A stretch of 30,630 nt of DNA, from the NCBI GenBank assembly GCA_900617975.1, contig UZAE01012862.1, positions 1 through 30,630 of the forward strand, read 5' to 3'. Positions 11,959-24,500 of the stretch are shown in pieces. Within the stretch, counting starts at the first letter, position 1, and each line of letters starts with the position of its first letter. A program made the position numbers and the translations under genes. The notes under the pieces were generated by a model that saw only the letters and a list, made by a program, of their open reading frames with translations, had not been told where the DNA came from and did no database searches. The DNA is from Rodentolepis nana. Lineage: Eukaryota; Platyhelminthes; Cestoda; Cyclophyllidea; Hymenolepididae.

Positions 11959-14744
11959 TGAAACATAATCACATATCTCTAATGTTGTTCATTGTCTCCT
12001 TCCATTCTTTCTCGTATTGTCAAGTCCATGTCTCCATCAGTCTCATAAGCCTTATATGAATATTTTATTTTCTTTTCCCTTTGTCTCTATCTTCATTTCC
12101 TTTGTCTTCTAAATTACCTATCTTTGTCTGCCCCTATTTCATAATGACAGTGAATTGCTCCTATTACTAACTTGTCGTTCTTTCTCTGTCTGTGTCGATG
12201 AATGGTGAAGTAAGTCCCGTTTTACTCTGATTTAGTTTTTTGCTTATCGTTCGTGTTATCATTTTTCTTCCACGTTCCTGGGTGTGAGAACATGATTAGG
12301 TAAAATCATTTCTTGAAATGCTTTGCGCATATAATTGATGTGATTTATTCACTTTTGGCGTCGCTATGTTGGCGCTTTTCTCACTCAAGAGCTTTTTGCA
12401 GTACTTTAAGTAGTGCTTTCTGCTTTGTTATGAGGATCAGGTGTGATTTATCCATTGCTCACATCGTTCTTTTACCATATTTTCGTGGTCATTTTTTCAT
12501 GCTGTTTAGAGTGTCCCTAATATGATAAATTGCAAGCCAGTTTGTAAGGTGTTCCTCAGCATTCTTTTCGTAAAGAAATGATAATATAGTCTTGGTTGTA
12601 GTGATGGGGAGAGAATCATGTTCAGTCCCCCTTTTTTGGTCTCATTTAACAAGCCTGGTTGGTCCAGTACACTCGGTATGCCCCTATCGACCCCAAATCC
12701 GTGCTCCCGAAGAGGTTGCAAGTTGACCCCTGGGCAGTTAGCCTTGTTTCATAATATTACTAATTCGTCCCTGTATAATCAATCCCGATTTTGGGTTATC
12801 CCACGGGTCTCGAATGATGAACTTTAGTCTCTTTAATTTCCACTTATTTACTGGTCGTATCGAGGATGATATTTGGATCCATATAATTGTAGACTCTTAT
12901 GGACTTTTATGCCTAACTTACTCATATTGATGCTCTTGGGTTGTGGCGCTTAGAGTTAAAAGTATATACTCGTGTAGTATTTTTCAATATCTCTATTTTT
13001 CTTTCCATTTTGTACTTCAAGAAGTTTTGATTTCGGGCCGATTATAGGAAACTCTTTTCTGGCAGTGAACGATTTATTTGGTAGTGTTGCGGCATTGTCA
13101 AATTGTTCTTTACAAACCTGTTGTATTTATTGCTACCAAACCCTTGTACAGGTTACATATGCTGTAGTCGTCGGTTGTGTTTAAAATAGCAGGCAAGTTG
13201 TGCCAATCACATGTCGGGTCGTCAGATGAGTCATCTCTAAACTTGCCCTGAGCAAATAATTTAATTACTTCTCTAGCAGTACTCAGTTATGCCTTGTCTA
13301 CGAAGGAAGCCGGTGATGAAATATGTCATATTGGAAGCTACCTAAATGTTCCGGGGTTTATAGGCTGTTGCCAGATCGTATCTTATGATATTGTGTGAAT
13401 TACAATTATTTCGGTAAACTAGCCTGACAATGGAAACAATAAGATAGTACTCATGCAGATTTTATCGTGTGACCAGGTTCTAGGAGCATGGATAACACAA
13501 ATTTTGATTAATATATCCATTTGATAAATAAAATTTGATTCGTTTATTTTTCGTGTTTTGTTGACCACTTAATTGTCAGCTGTATTATATGAACAACAGT
13601 AGGATTGGAACTCTTTGGTTCGTCAAAATTTTTTTGTATGGGAATGAGTTTTCCGGTATTTTAAGACCTCCCGAGCAATTTGATAGAAATTGATTTAGTG
13701 AATGACCAATCATCAAAGCTAATTGGTGTTACCTTTTTATGAAATTTTGGCGGCACTTCCTATGAAAATTACTAGTGGGTTATTCCATATGTCTCAAGAT
13801 CACTGGAATGTTAATATTCAACTTCTTTACATAATAAAGTTGTGGCCATCTCGGGGCGGCAGCCATTCGGGTATATACTACTTAAGTAGCCTTTGCTTTA
13901 AAAGTGGCGCGATGGTTATAAATTTCTAAATATTAAATAGAGATGCATTCGCTAATTTAATGTTTCGGGAATTTATATCGACTTACCCAGTTAAATATGA
14001 TAGGTAGAATATAATTACATATTGTTATAACATGTAACTCCTGGCGCTATTTGGAAGTCTTTTCCAACACTAACCTTGGTTAAAGGAGTATCATCATAAA
14101 ACCCTATTGTAATGAGATACTCGATTCTCGCCACCCCTTTTTTAATCAAACTTAGCCAGTGCGGTTTCCCATCCTACCTATTAGGTTTGCACAGTTGATT
14201 ATCAAACACGTGACCCGCACAAACGCACAATTTATTCTTATTAATTACGGAACCCTATTATCGTCATTTGAGGATAAGCGTTTTTATCGCTCTTTTTGGG
14301 CATAGATATAGTGTCTTGAGACCTCTGAGGAGAAACTCACATTCTGTTAGACATTTTGTGTTTGGTTACAATGTTCACAAGATGTGAACCTGTTAAGTAT
14401 ATAACCCATGATTTTGTAGGCAGGTTGTTTCAGAAGAGAAATTTACATTGGTCAACTGCGTTACTATCTCTTCTACTTATGTGCCATTTATTTAGCTCCA
14501 TTCTTATCGGTGAGGCTGATCTAATTGCATTTGGCTTGTCGTTTAATTACTTATGAGCAGCTGTCTTCTGATGTCAGCATGTTTAAGTCATTAAATTATT
14601 TCTGAAAATGCTCCCCAAACTATTAAGAGTAATTTCATAACTTCATCTTACCTAAACTAACCTCATATATATAAGCTTTGTTGAGTGATTTACTGCTTTC
14701 AAATTGACTTTTATTGAGGGCACGAAAGTTGGAGTTTGAAGATT

Positions 14745-14764
14745 ACCGTCTTGACGGTTTTTTA
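14745..14764 (+). other. Hairpin followed by a T run
   Basis: The sequence ACCGT, loop CTTG, ACGGT, followed by five further T residues (six in all with the last T of the stem). This is a short stem next to a T run, as seen at ends of Pol III transcripts and bacterial terminators. No upstream RNA gene was recognised, so the function is unproven. Confidence 0.3.
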
Positions 14765-17124
14765 AGCTACTGTCGAGATACGATCGACTATGCTTTGTCC
14801 TCATGGTCTTCAAGGTTTCGGAAGGAGTCGAGCTTTGAAGGCAATTGAGCTTTCAAGAGTATGGATATGCTTTTCTTTGAGGTTCCGTTATCCCGGATTT
14901 CGTAAACTTATTTGACTTTCCGAAGATCGCATTGGAAAGCGTGCAACCGAAAGTAATTAACTTCAAAAGGCTGATGGTGGCGCTTCTTCACTTTAGTGCT
15001 ACAAGGTGTTAAAGAAAGCTATCGCGGTTCAGGTTAACTCAATTGAAGGCTATAATTAAACATTTTTGGTTAGTTTAGTATAGAATGGACTGTGCTGTAT
15101 ACAGCGCTACCATGACTGACCACAAGGACCGCCCGAACGCCAGACCATTCTGAAATTACGCACATGTCACCGGTCGACAATCGAGGGTACACACGGATGC
15201 GTGTGCTGAGACCTCCTGAAGAGTAGTATTTGTACATAATTACTAAGTATTTGTGCTGTAAAAACTCCGCATACAATATCTACTGTGTTCTTGCTACTTC
15301 TGATGTACCCTAGATATTTTTGGGGCGACTTACACTTGACGACTCTGAAAAAGACTAATTGTACTTTTGGGCAGCTACATAAACTTCTGAGAGGATAACT
15401 AAGGTTACGCCTTGGGCATATATGTTTAGCATCTCTAGAGAATCGGAAAGCAGGCGTCTAGTCGGGAAATATTGATCTTAAGCAAGATGACGAAGTAGGC
15501 GAAGCATCTAAACCTATTAGCGCCATTGGCCATTCATGATAACAATAAAGGAGGTATTTGTGCATGTTGTAAGTGAAATTTACAAGTGGATTGATGTAGT
15601 TATTGACATTGACTTGCTGCATGAACAGTCATCAGGCCATGAAGGTTTTGTATAAAATAGATTATACCCGAATAGGCATGAGTTGGCTAATGACAGTGAT
15701 GATTTTACCACTAATGGCTCAGCATTGTCATATAATGCGCCTAAACTACCTGAACGAATTTCTTGTTTATCATTCCAAGCCTATTGAAAGAGCGGTTTTC
15801 AAATTTCACTTTGGACAGCAATGCCATTCTGGATGTTCACCGATCAGGAACCCTCATTCCCTTCTCATTATTTTCTACCTAGGTTATTCTAAGATGAAAT
15901 CACTAGATGTGCTCGGATTACTTCGTTCAATTAAAAAATGCGTATTGAAGATATGGTCTTGACAGCAGTTGTAGCCCTTTCAATTTAACTCAATTTGAAG
16001 GGAGAAAATATCGAGAATTAGAAATTTCGATATTGAAGCTATGCGTTTCTAATTACCCTGGCTTGCGATTGGCGCCTCTGTCGTAATGATTTAGGGATAT
16101 TCGAGATTTTTAATTTTCTTGATCATAACTTTGAAGTGGCCATTGTTTTTCTATCGTCGAAGTTGACAATTGGTCTATTTCCAGGACCAAACCTGACAGA
16201 AAACGAGCTCGGCCAATTCAATGTCCCTGACAGGAAGCCTTGAAATTCTGTGAAAGCAATTCGGCCCATTGGCAATGGGTTCTTCGAGCCAACTTTCACA
16301 GTATTAGTTTACAAGACACTCGTTTATTGAAAGCTTGAAAACCACTTACTCAACCAAATGTCTATTGTTTGATCTCTGAAAATCCTTTTTGTCCACTGTG
16401 TCTGGGCAAATGTAGCATCGAAGTAGTACCACAGCGGGGCTTCAAAATATATTCCACATTGACAGTTTTAAGCTTATACCCACGAATATCCCATTTTTTA
16501 TATGACCGGTGATGGTTTGCTTATGTGAAATAATTTTAAAACCGTAATGAGTACCCGACGCTTAGTGGTTACTACTCCAACAACGGGAAAAAAATACATA
16601 GTTCATCATCGTTTAAACTAAAAGCGTATCTCCTTGGGAGGGAGAGAAACTTAGTCTGATGTAACTATCTCTAATGCTGGAACCAATTTTGCGATATTTC
16701 AGTTTGCTAACTTCTTCATATAGGAGTGTGCAATTCGCCACCTAGGTTACAGTAATTTTATATCCTCGTCTGTCAACTAACGCGTACGCGTGAGAAATCG
16801 ACTTTGCACTTTAATTGCTACAAGATTAATGCGTTCGGTCATTTTAATCCCACTAAATTTTCCATGCAGTTGGGAGGGACACTATCTTGATTAGTCCACT
16901 CCATTTTATATTGGCTCTTGTAATCTGAAGACCCTTTCATTACAGGTTATTGGCTTCTTCTGTGCTTTCTTTGTTGGCAGGGATGACCTTAGAGTTGCAT
17001 AACTAGAGAAACATTTTTCTCATCGCGTTGAAGAAAAACTTTCGTTTACCAGAACGAAGTGGGTAGACAAAATTGTCATTAGTTCAGAGAGTATATAAAC
17101 GTTTATACTACAGCGCTGGAAAGT

Positions 17125-17444
17125 TATTATTATTATATCAAATGGCAGGCGTTTTGATAGTTATCATTAGCCCTTTAGTTGACTTCAGTCTTCACAGAGG
17201 GCAAGGAACATCAAAGTGTAAAAAATTCAAGAGGGGGGGGGACAGAAGAGTGTATCAAAGACGAAGGTAGATAAGGTGGAAAAAAGGTGGGATGAGTACT
17301 GTGAAAGTGATTGAATATGACATACAGTGGGGTCATGGTAGTTTGAAGTGAGAAGTCGACTGCCAGTTAATAGACTTTTTTTGCCGTATGAATATACATT
17401 GCCCAGGGTGCACCACGTGAAGGTAAGTCTATCGCACACCCGGT
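17125..17444 (-). mobile_element. SINE-like element, copy B, with flanking direct repeat
   Basis: The conserved body spans 17143-17441. The direct repeat GCTGGAAAGT lies at 17115-17124 and again at 17445-17454, immediately outside the element, and is a plausible target-site duplication. Between the left repeat and the conserved left edge TGGCAG lies TATTATTATTATATCAAA, which on the minus strand is an A-rich (ATA)n tail. This arrangement (body, A-rich 3' tail, duplication of about 10 bp) is what target-primed reverse transcription leaves, so a SINE or short LINE remnant inserted on the minus strand is favoured. I did not recognise a tRNA-like promoter or any coding sequence. Confidence 0.6.
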
Positions 17445-18757
17445 GCTGGAAAGTGAGAAGGAGTCTAAGAGCTAAAAAGAATAAACCACAACAAATGAGC
17501 ATTAATGTGGGTAAAATCGATCGAGTGTGCCATAGTGAGATACTTGATTAAATTATTTAATAAAAATGCCTTTCAATAATACACGCCGTCTTCAAGAAAA
17601 GTTCCCTATTGTGCAACTAAACATTTCCTTGAATGAATGTCATTGAATGTTTCCGAAATGCATACAACCAATGTTCACTAAAAGTTTTATAAAGGAGACG
17701 CTAAGTTCGTCAAGGAAAAGAAAACCAACCAACAATCAGTTAATATGATGGTAACTAACCCCCTTAATAGTTAATGGCACATTCCTAATTTACTCCCAGT
17801 AACTTTGCATTAAACTATTACTCTGACATGAATGCAAAGTAAGGCTTTGTAGTGGGTGGTATGTGCAATACCGTTTCCATGCCAATTCTGATTCATAATC
17901 AAAGCAGAACGTGGTCAACAGACCAATCTTATTACGTCACAGTAACATGACGTTTTCTAACTAAAGAGTTGTAATTTTCTCGAGCCAATTACAACCATAT
18001 TCCAACTGTAAAAATAGATTCAAAATTGAGTTAGCAACTAACTAAATAGTTGACTGTCCACTTTTAATTTATCTTTTTTTCTCTCTTCATGCATGGGGGA
18101 GGGTGAGGAACACTAGTATGCCTTCTAGTAGTGAATTGACAATAAAATCGTAATTTCCGCCATGTCCCCTATATTTACTATTTGAAATTTGTTTAAATAA
18201 GCAGATAAACTTATTGGCTCCTGTCGAAGTGGCATACGTGGCATCATTACCAGGTGTTTCCCAAAAAAGTCGCCAATTTTCTCCCTAATCCGATGAAAGC
18301 GTCCAAAGTTATGGGGAACACAACTGTACCATGACGAAACTGGAGGCCTCTCGAACAATCAACGGTCAACGCCAGACGTCATACCAAATAAATGCGTTTC
18401 TCTATAGTTGTGTAATAGATAGTGAGTATAGCCAAGGCTTATTATTTTAGCAAACAGCTTCGAATTATTATTTTTATTTACCTCTAGTTCTTATATAGCC
18501 CTTTCACTTTCGAAACCGGAAAATCGCTTTTTTGAAATAAAGGTTTCTTACAGAGCAATGCTGCTCAACGGCTAGAGATACGTTAAGAATTTATGTCAAT
18601 AAATCTATCTCTGAACAAAAATGTGCAGGATAAAAAAACCAATTTTATTCCAAAAGTTTTATAATTTATTGGTAATTATTCGTGAAATTTGCATAAATAT
18701 TAAAAATATCTAAATTAACGGGTCGTTGATTTGCATAATTTTGGAGAAAAATCTACA

Positions 18758-18826
18758 GTAAGACTGGTGGAGTATCGAGAAAAGGATTTGTTGCTACTCT
18801 TTTTACAAGCAGTGTTTTATTTTCAG
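18758..18826 (+). other. Predicted 69-nt intron before a candidate small gene
   Basis: The donor ACA followed by gtaaga and the pyrimidine-rich acceptor tgttttattttcag bound 69 nt, a size typical of this window. The exon upstream of 18758 has no ATG in the joined frame, so it would be 5' UTR. Confidence 0.4.
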
Positions 18827-18827
18827 A

Positions 18828-19074
18828 ATGAAGACCAGAAAAATAATTTTTCGGGTCATTTACTGTTGGGTTACAAAAACGGATGAAATCGTACCATGGA
18901 CTATGAAGGATGACACGGAAGTAGAGAGAATCCTGGTATTTACCCCTACTTCAACTTATCGCCTAGTTGTTGACCTTTTAGACCTTATCCTCTTTGCAGG
19001 CTGGTGTACAGCGTTCACCTTTCCTCGATCATTGTAATTTTATCAATCAGCGTAGTAGCTTGTGCTTTTCTTAA
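18828..19074 (+). CDS. Candidate small spliced gene, unknown function
   Basis: Two coding exons, 18828-18935 and 19000-19074, join in phase 0 across a 64-nt GT-AG intron with a strong acceptor (cttatcctctttgcag). They give a 60-residue protein. It starts MKTRKIIFRVIYCWV (basic then hydrophobic), continues with an acidic, charged middle (MKDDTEVERIL) and ends in NQRSSLCFS. A preceding 69-nt intron ends one base before the ATG, and an AATAAA signal follows at 19129-19134, so promoter-distal architecture is complete. I recognise no family. It sits alone in otherwise gene-free DNA. Alternatives are a fragment of a larger gene whose 5' exons I missed, or a non-coding spliced transcript. Without splicing the first frame would instead run to 19037. 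Confidence 0.4.
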
Positions 19075-19128
19075 AAAGGGAAAAGATAAACGGAACTACT
19101 AAGTGGCATTTAATTTTGCTTTCGTCGC

Positions 19129-19134
19129 AATAAA
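19129..19134 (+). terminator. AATAAA polyadenylation signal (small gene)
   Basis: A canonical hexamer 55 nt after the stop of the candidate small gene. Confidence 0.4.
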
Positions 19135-19139
19135 CAGCC

Positions 19140-20546
19140 ATGCTCGTATTGTGTATCTCACACTTTCATTAAGGAAATTAAGTACTATTAATTAAAGGCT
19201 GAAATTTGTGATTAATTTGGAGGTGAGTTGGGTCATAATACAAGACTTATTTGGTATTCCTACGTTCCAATCTGATATCTTTCATACGAATTCTGTAAGC
19301 TAAGTTTTGACCAGTCAGAGTGCCTGAAAGTGGCACAGGAGTTTTCATATTTTTCATTTCTGAAATAGCGCTTTATCAATCATATACAGGAAGTAATTGC
19401 TTTTAAATGACACAGGGGGTTATTTTACTTACTTCTTGAGCCTTTTGAAGACAAATTATTAAAATTTCTGCCTTTATTTTAAATATTTTGATCTTGTCCT
19501 TCATCAAAATTACACATCTTTTGGAAGATACCCTGAAAGTAAAAATAACACGAGATCAAACAAACTTCTACAATGTAATCAAACTTGTGAAATGCATCGA
19601 CCATGTTAATTAGAACATACTAACTGGAAAGCAAGATCTAAACAATTAACAATAAATTGCTAATTTAAGATTTATGAATGATGATTAATTATTTCAAAGA
19701 TAGTCAAGTTCTAATGACATCACATCAGATACTATTTAATTTGATCCATTGTTTTTCTTTCTCATTTCGCTTAATTTATTAAGATTAAGGGTACGTTTAT
19801 ATTACTCGTAAATCGAAGCAGTGTCATTATGTTCTCCGATCTATATTCGAATTCACCAGAATATTAGAACCTTGGTTACAGGAAAATTCCAGAATTCTCT
19901 AGCACAAAGTTTGCACATTTGAATGGTATTCAAGTCATTTAAACCTGTCTACCATTGTGAGCACCTTAATTCGCCATTAGTCTTATAATTGATGGAGTAG
20001 TTGTTCAAATCTTTCTTATTCTTAATGGAATATAATTCCGAAGCAAAATAATATCAATTTATCGTATCAAATTGACATTAAACTATAACTAGTAAAAGTT
20101 ACCTACTTTCAACCATCTCATTCGAAACGAAATCAGTGACTGGTCTTAATGTAGCTTGATTACCTCCTAATGCATGTCTAACTTTCGTCATTTGATGTAT
20201 CCATTTAGATGTAATGGACAGTTATTTAATATGCTCTAAGGTAAATTTTACCCATCTCAAACTTTTGGTTAGCAGCCAAATATCTCAGGTGAATTAAGTG
20301 AATGCAACAACAGTTAAGCGGGCATACTCAATATAAATATCATTTTTCCGCCATCAGGCATGGTTGAATTTCAGTAGAACAATAAATTATTGTGATATTT
20401 CTATAGTCCTTGCCAATAGAGTTAGACAAAGTGATCTAATCTTGTAGAACAGATGTCGTCTTTTATGAACCTCGTTTTGGCTCGAATCACATGCTTGCGA
20501 CATTCACGAATTATATCGCACCTATAGAATCAATAACAATCAAATC
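19140..20546. other. Gene-free region upstream of HMG-box gene
   Basis: AT-rich, with no convincing coding frame. A 24-codon ATG frame at 20453-20527 lies just before the HMG-box gene in a different frame. It is described among the findings. Confidence 0.6.
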
Positions 20547-20987
20547 ATGGGTTGCGCTAAGTCAAGCCCGGCAAAAATGGAAAACAGGTCCCTTAAACCC
20601 ACTCTGTGCAATGCTGGAACTCCCAAACGGGTAGGTAAACGATCATCTCTCACCAGCGACAAACCAAAGCGACCTCCAAATGCTTATGTTCTCTTTGTGC
20701 AAGACAATGCTTCTTTATGGAGTGGTGACATGGCAACATTTTCACGAAAAGTTGCAGACAAGTGGAGAAAGCTAGATCCTAAACAAAAGGCCACCTACGT
20801 GAATAAAGCTCACGGTTTAATGAGCAACTATAAAGGAAGTTGCCCTAATTCAAAGTGCTCTGATTATTTAACATTTGTTTGCCAATCGTACAAATGTCTC
20901 AGAACAAGACATCCTGATTGGACTTCACAAAGAATAATGGACGCAATTAAGGATGAATACAGAAGACAGCGGTCTTCAAAAAAATGA
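20547..20987 (+). CDS. HMG-box protein, intronless
   Basis: A single exon of 146 residues. Residues about 39-97 form an HMG box: KPKRPPNAYVLFVQDN opens helix 1, and VADKWRKLDPKQKATYVNKA carries the conserved helix 2 Trp and the linker to helix 3. Residues about 103-140 (SDYLTFVCQSYKCLRTRHPDW) look like the first half of a second, incomplete box, and the tail is basic. HMG boxes bind and bend DNA, so a chromatin or mitochondrial nucleoid role is possible; it cannot be assigned to SOX, HMGB or TFAM. The first codons read MGCAKSS, which fits an N-myristoylation start (Gly2, Ser6), unusual for a DNA binder. Met11 is an alternative start. It is the only recognised gene here without an intron. AATAAA follows at 21022. 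Confidence 0.8.
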   Translation: MGCAKSSPAKMENRSLKPTLCNAGTPKRVGKRSSLTSDKPKRPPNAYVLFVQDNASLWSGDMATFSRKVADKWRKLDPKQKATYVNKAHGLMSNYKGSCPNSKCSDYLTFVCQSYKCLRTRHPDWTSQRIMDAIKDEYRRQRSSKK

Positions 20988-21572
20988 AATTTATTTGATT
21001 CAGCCATAAACATTTATGCTTAATAAATTACCTGTTTACTTGAGTAATTTGTGATTTAAATGGTTTTGACATAATAGGATTTAGATGCAAGCACGAGTAA
21101 ACAGATTTAATCAATATTAAGAAAAGTACAGAAGTACATATCCTATTTTAGTTTTATGTCTAATGTTAAGTAATTTCCTGGCAAATATTTCCAATTCGAG
21201 CGAATTATTTATCGATTGCGGATAATAAGCCTAATTTTAAATTAATTTAATCTACTACTAACATTGCTTATTCTAATCACGATAAATATAGCAAGGGAAA
21301 TATAACAAAACTGCTAGGCTCTCATTATTTTACCAGAAGAAATTATGAATCTTTGGAAATGTGAGTCGAAAAGTTTTATATCTAGATTACTTTCACATAT
21401 ACATGCTTATTTAAAATAAACGCCATTGTTGGATCGATGAAAACGCGTGATCATTGACTTTGACAGTAGCTTAAGAAATCGTCTTTATATTCTCACAAAA
21501 TCTCACTCATTTATTTCCATAAACTGACTAAAATAAAAATAATTATTCCAGACCTAAATCTTCATAGTGAAA
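20988..21572. other. Intergenic region HMG-box to KLHL10-like
   Basis: AT-rich, with the HMG-box 3' end and the KLHL10-like 5' region. The sequence attattccag ends at 21551, 21 bp before the KLHL start codon, and is a good 3' splice site. The KLHL gene therefore probably has an upstream untranslated exon or receives a spliced leader. Confidence 0.5.
21022..21027 (+). terminator. AATAAA polyadenylation signal (HMG-box gene)
   Basis: A canonical hexamer 35 nt after the HMG-box stop codon. Confidence 0.6.
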
Positions 21573-24500
21573 ATGCGTCGATCAACAAGCGATGTAAGGC
21601 AACGGGAGACACGAAAGTCCTATGCGATAGAGCAGAATGGAACACGACGTCGAAACGCAAGTGTCCCTTTTAATAACAATAAGCAAGAGAAGACTTATTT
21701 TCCCCAGGATAGTGAAACCGATTTTCTCTGTGATAGAGCCGTCGAGTTTATGGAGTCTGGTGATATCTGTAGTATTGTAACCGTGGAACTAGCTGAACAA
21801 AGCTCCTACTTTGAAAGATTACTTCGGTATCATAGAGGCAGAGGCATTATTCGATTACCCGAATTTTTGAATGCTGGTTTTTATTCTGTTGTGGAATATA
21901 TCAGACGTGGTAGTACCAAAATTACCCCTGAGAATATATATGATGTTTTTATTGCTGCTGACTATTTGTTGGTGCCGAAATTAAAGGAAGAATGTGCTAG
22001 CTACATTAATGAACTTGCCAATGATCCTTCGGCAGCAATTAATCTCTGGATGAATGGACGTAAACTTTTCTGGGCAGAAATCGGCGAGACTGCATATCAG
22101 AAGATCTTGGAGAACTTCGAAACCGTTTGGAAATCGGATGAATTTCTTCAAATGGAGTCTGAAGATATAGAAAGCATATTGAAGAACGATGCTCTTAATT
22201 GTAAAAGTGAAGTGTCTGTCTACAAAGCTATAGTAAGATGGGTGGCAAGCGATCTTAAATTACGCGCCGAACATGCTCTGAAACTCCTCTCAAATGTGCG
22301 AATGGGAATGATGAGAAATAGCGATCTTGAACAAGTTAAGAGTCATGAACACCTGATGCTGATACCAGAATTCGCTCAGATTGTTCAAAATTGGCCAAAT
22401 AGCATCCATTCTTTAATGGATCGTCTTGACGTTTATCAGAAGCTTAAATTGACTAAACCCAGAACCCCACACGAGGTAGGCTTAAGCTAAGATATTTATT
22501 GAACTTGAAACTGTATGGCATAAATCAACTTCTTTTGTAAATACATTATTATATTCTATTGTGCGTAACACAATTCGTGGCTTAACTAATTTCTGCAATA
22601 ATCAATTTAATCTGTTAAGTAGTGTATTCGATGGTTAAATCAAGCATACTATTCATTTTTAAATAAAACTGTCTTGCATACCGAGTCAACAATGAAGACA
22701 AACTATAAAAAATAAACGAAAATTAATAATTAAGGAAATTTTCGAAGTGATACTGAAAATGCAAGATATTTAAGGTGATTCAATATTAGTATTGGACTAG
22801 CACTATTAACCATTTATATGATCTTAAGATAATTCGAGTATCAGAAACTTCGATTTCAGTTGAGTTCATTTGAAATAATTTTACGAATCACGATGGTTAA
22901 ATTCATTTATTTCGCATTTTGTCATTGCTGCTTTAACAAATTGTTAATAAAAATCCCAAACTTCTTGGTTCGAACCTATAACAATATTATTTGATTCATT
23001 TTACTCTCAATTTTCATATTTCTGTTAATATTAAATATATATGGACCCAGCGAAAATGCTATGAACACTAAGCCTTTAGTGCAAACCAATTACAATATTT
23101 GTTCTGAATAATTTTATCAACATTTTCAAGGTCCTTTGTGTTTTCGGAGGATGGTGCGATGGCGAAGGACCTAGGGCAGCAGCTCAAATTTTTAGTCCTT
23201 GCAGTAATTCGTGGACTCTTTGGACAGATCTCGGTTGTCAAACTCAATGTCCTCACTACGAGTGGTTAGCCAACCTCCGTTCTGACGGCCCGGATTCTCC
23301 AAAACTTCCAGAAGGACTTTTTCAATGTGAAGAAAAATTCACCACTTCTAATGATATTTCCTGTCTGATAGGAGAAATTCCCAGAAGAGTATATGCGGGT
23401 TGTGTTCAAGTGAGAAACCGTGTTTACCTAGTGGGAGGTTTTGACGGTTCAAATGCACTGAAATCCACTCTTTGCTATGATTTCGAAGTCGACTCCGGAT
23501 GGCAAGTTAGCAACTAAAAGAATTCTGTGAATTATATCGTTTTATCTAATAATTTAATTTTTGTCTATTTAAGGTATGAGATAAGTTGCATGTACGAAAA
23601 ACGGTATTATGTAAGCGTAGCATACGCTTCAAACTACATATATGCCCTCGGTGGTCATAATGGAGAAAATCAAGGTAGATTAGACACCGCTGAACGCTAC
23701 AATCTGGATGAGAATCTTTGGCAACCGATAGCCTCAATGAATCGTGTTCGAAGTGATGCAGCAGCTGCTGAACTTAATAGCAGAGTTTACGTTGCAGGGG
23801 GATTCGAAGGGCGCCGTTATCATGACTCTGCGGAGTACTATGATTCTGAAGCTAATCAGTGGACTCTCATCAGCCGTATGCATTCTCCACGAGGTGGAAT
23901 ATCATTGGCTTCCCATGGCGGCTATCTTTATGCTATTGGTGGTAACGATGGAAGTGCACGCCTCAGAAGTATTGAACGCTACGATCCAATGTCGGGCAAG
24001 TGGGAGATTGTTGGACAAATGAATAAAAGAAAGAGCAACTTATCTTCTGCGGTGCTTGGTGATGACATTTACATTATTGGTGGCTGGTCTGATGAACCCG
24101 AAGCGGGTATTCTTAATATCGTAGAAAGGTTTGATACCAATACCAGAGAATGTATCGAGGTTCGTCCATTGACTTTCCCCGCAAGTGCCACTTGTGCTTG
24201 TACACTAAAGAACCGGAACTTAGTATCAAAGTATGTGGATCCACAGACGAGTAGATATCAAGCTTGGACAACCGCTGATGAAGTAAATCCGGTCCATAGC
24301 ACAGATACAGTTGCCATCATATCAAACCCATCACTACCTGAATCCAATAATAGTAAGCTGAATACAAAATTCTAATGATTATTAATGCTTTCTAAATCGG
24401 AATTTTCCTCATTGATATGTGCCCAATAATAGTATTGGTTTGCATTATATTTGATCATTTAATTTACCCTTTAACTAATCATTATCGTAGAAAACAAATT

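Noticed and set aside
15603..15962. 119-codon plus-strand frame in the gene-free block
   Set aside because: No recognised motifs and no splice or promoter context; a decayed element is possible but unsupported.
17227..17551. Frames on both strands over repeat copy B
   Set aside because: They overlap a non-coding repeat and are not preserved in copies A and C.
22966..22976. GGTTCGAACC, resembling a tRNA T-loop or Pol III B box
   Set aside because: The flanking bases do not form acceptor, D or anticodon stems, and the site lies inside the first KLHL10-like intron.
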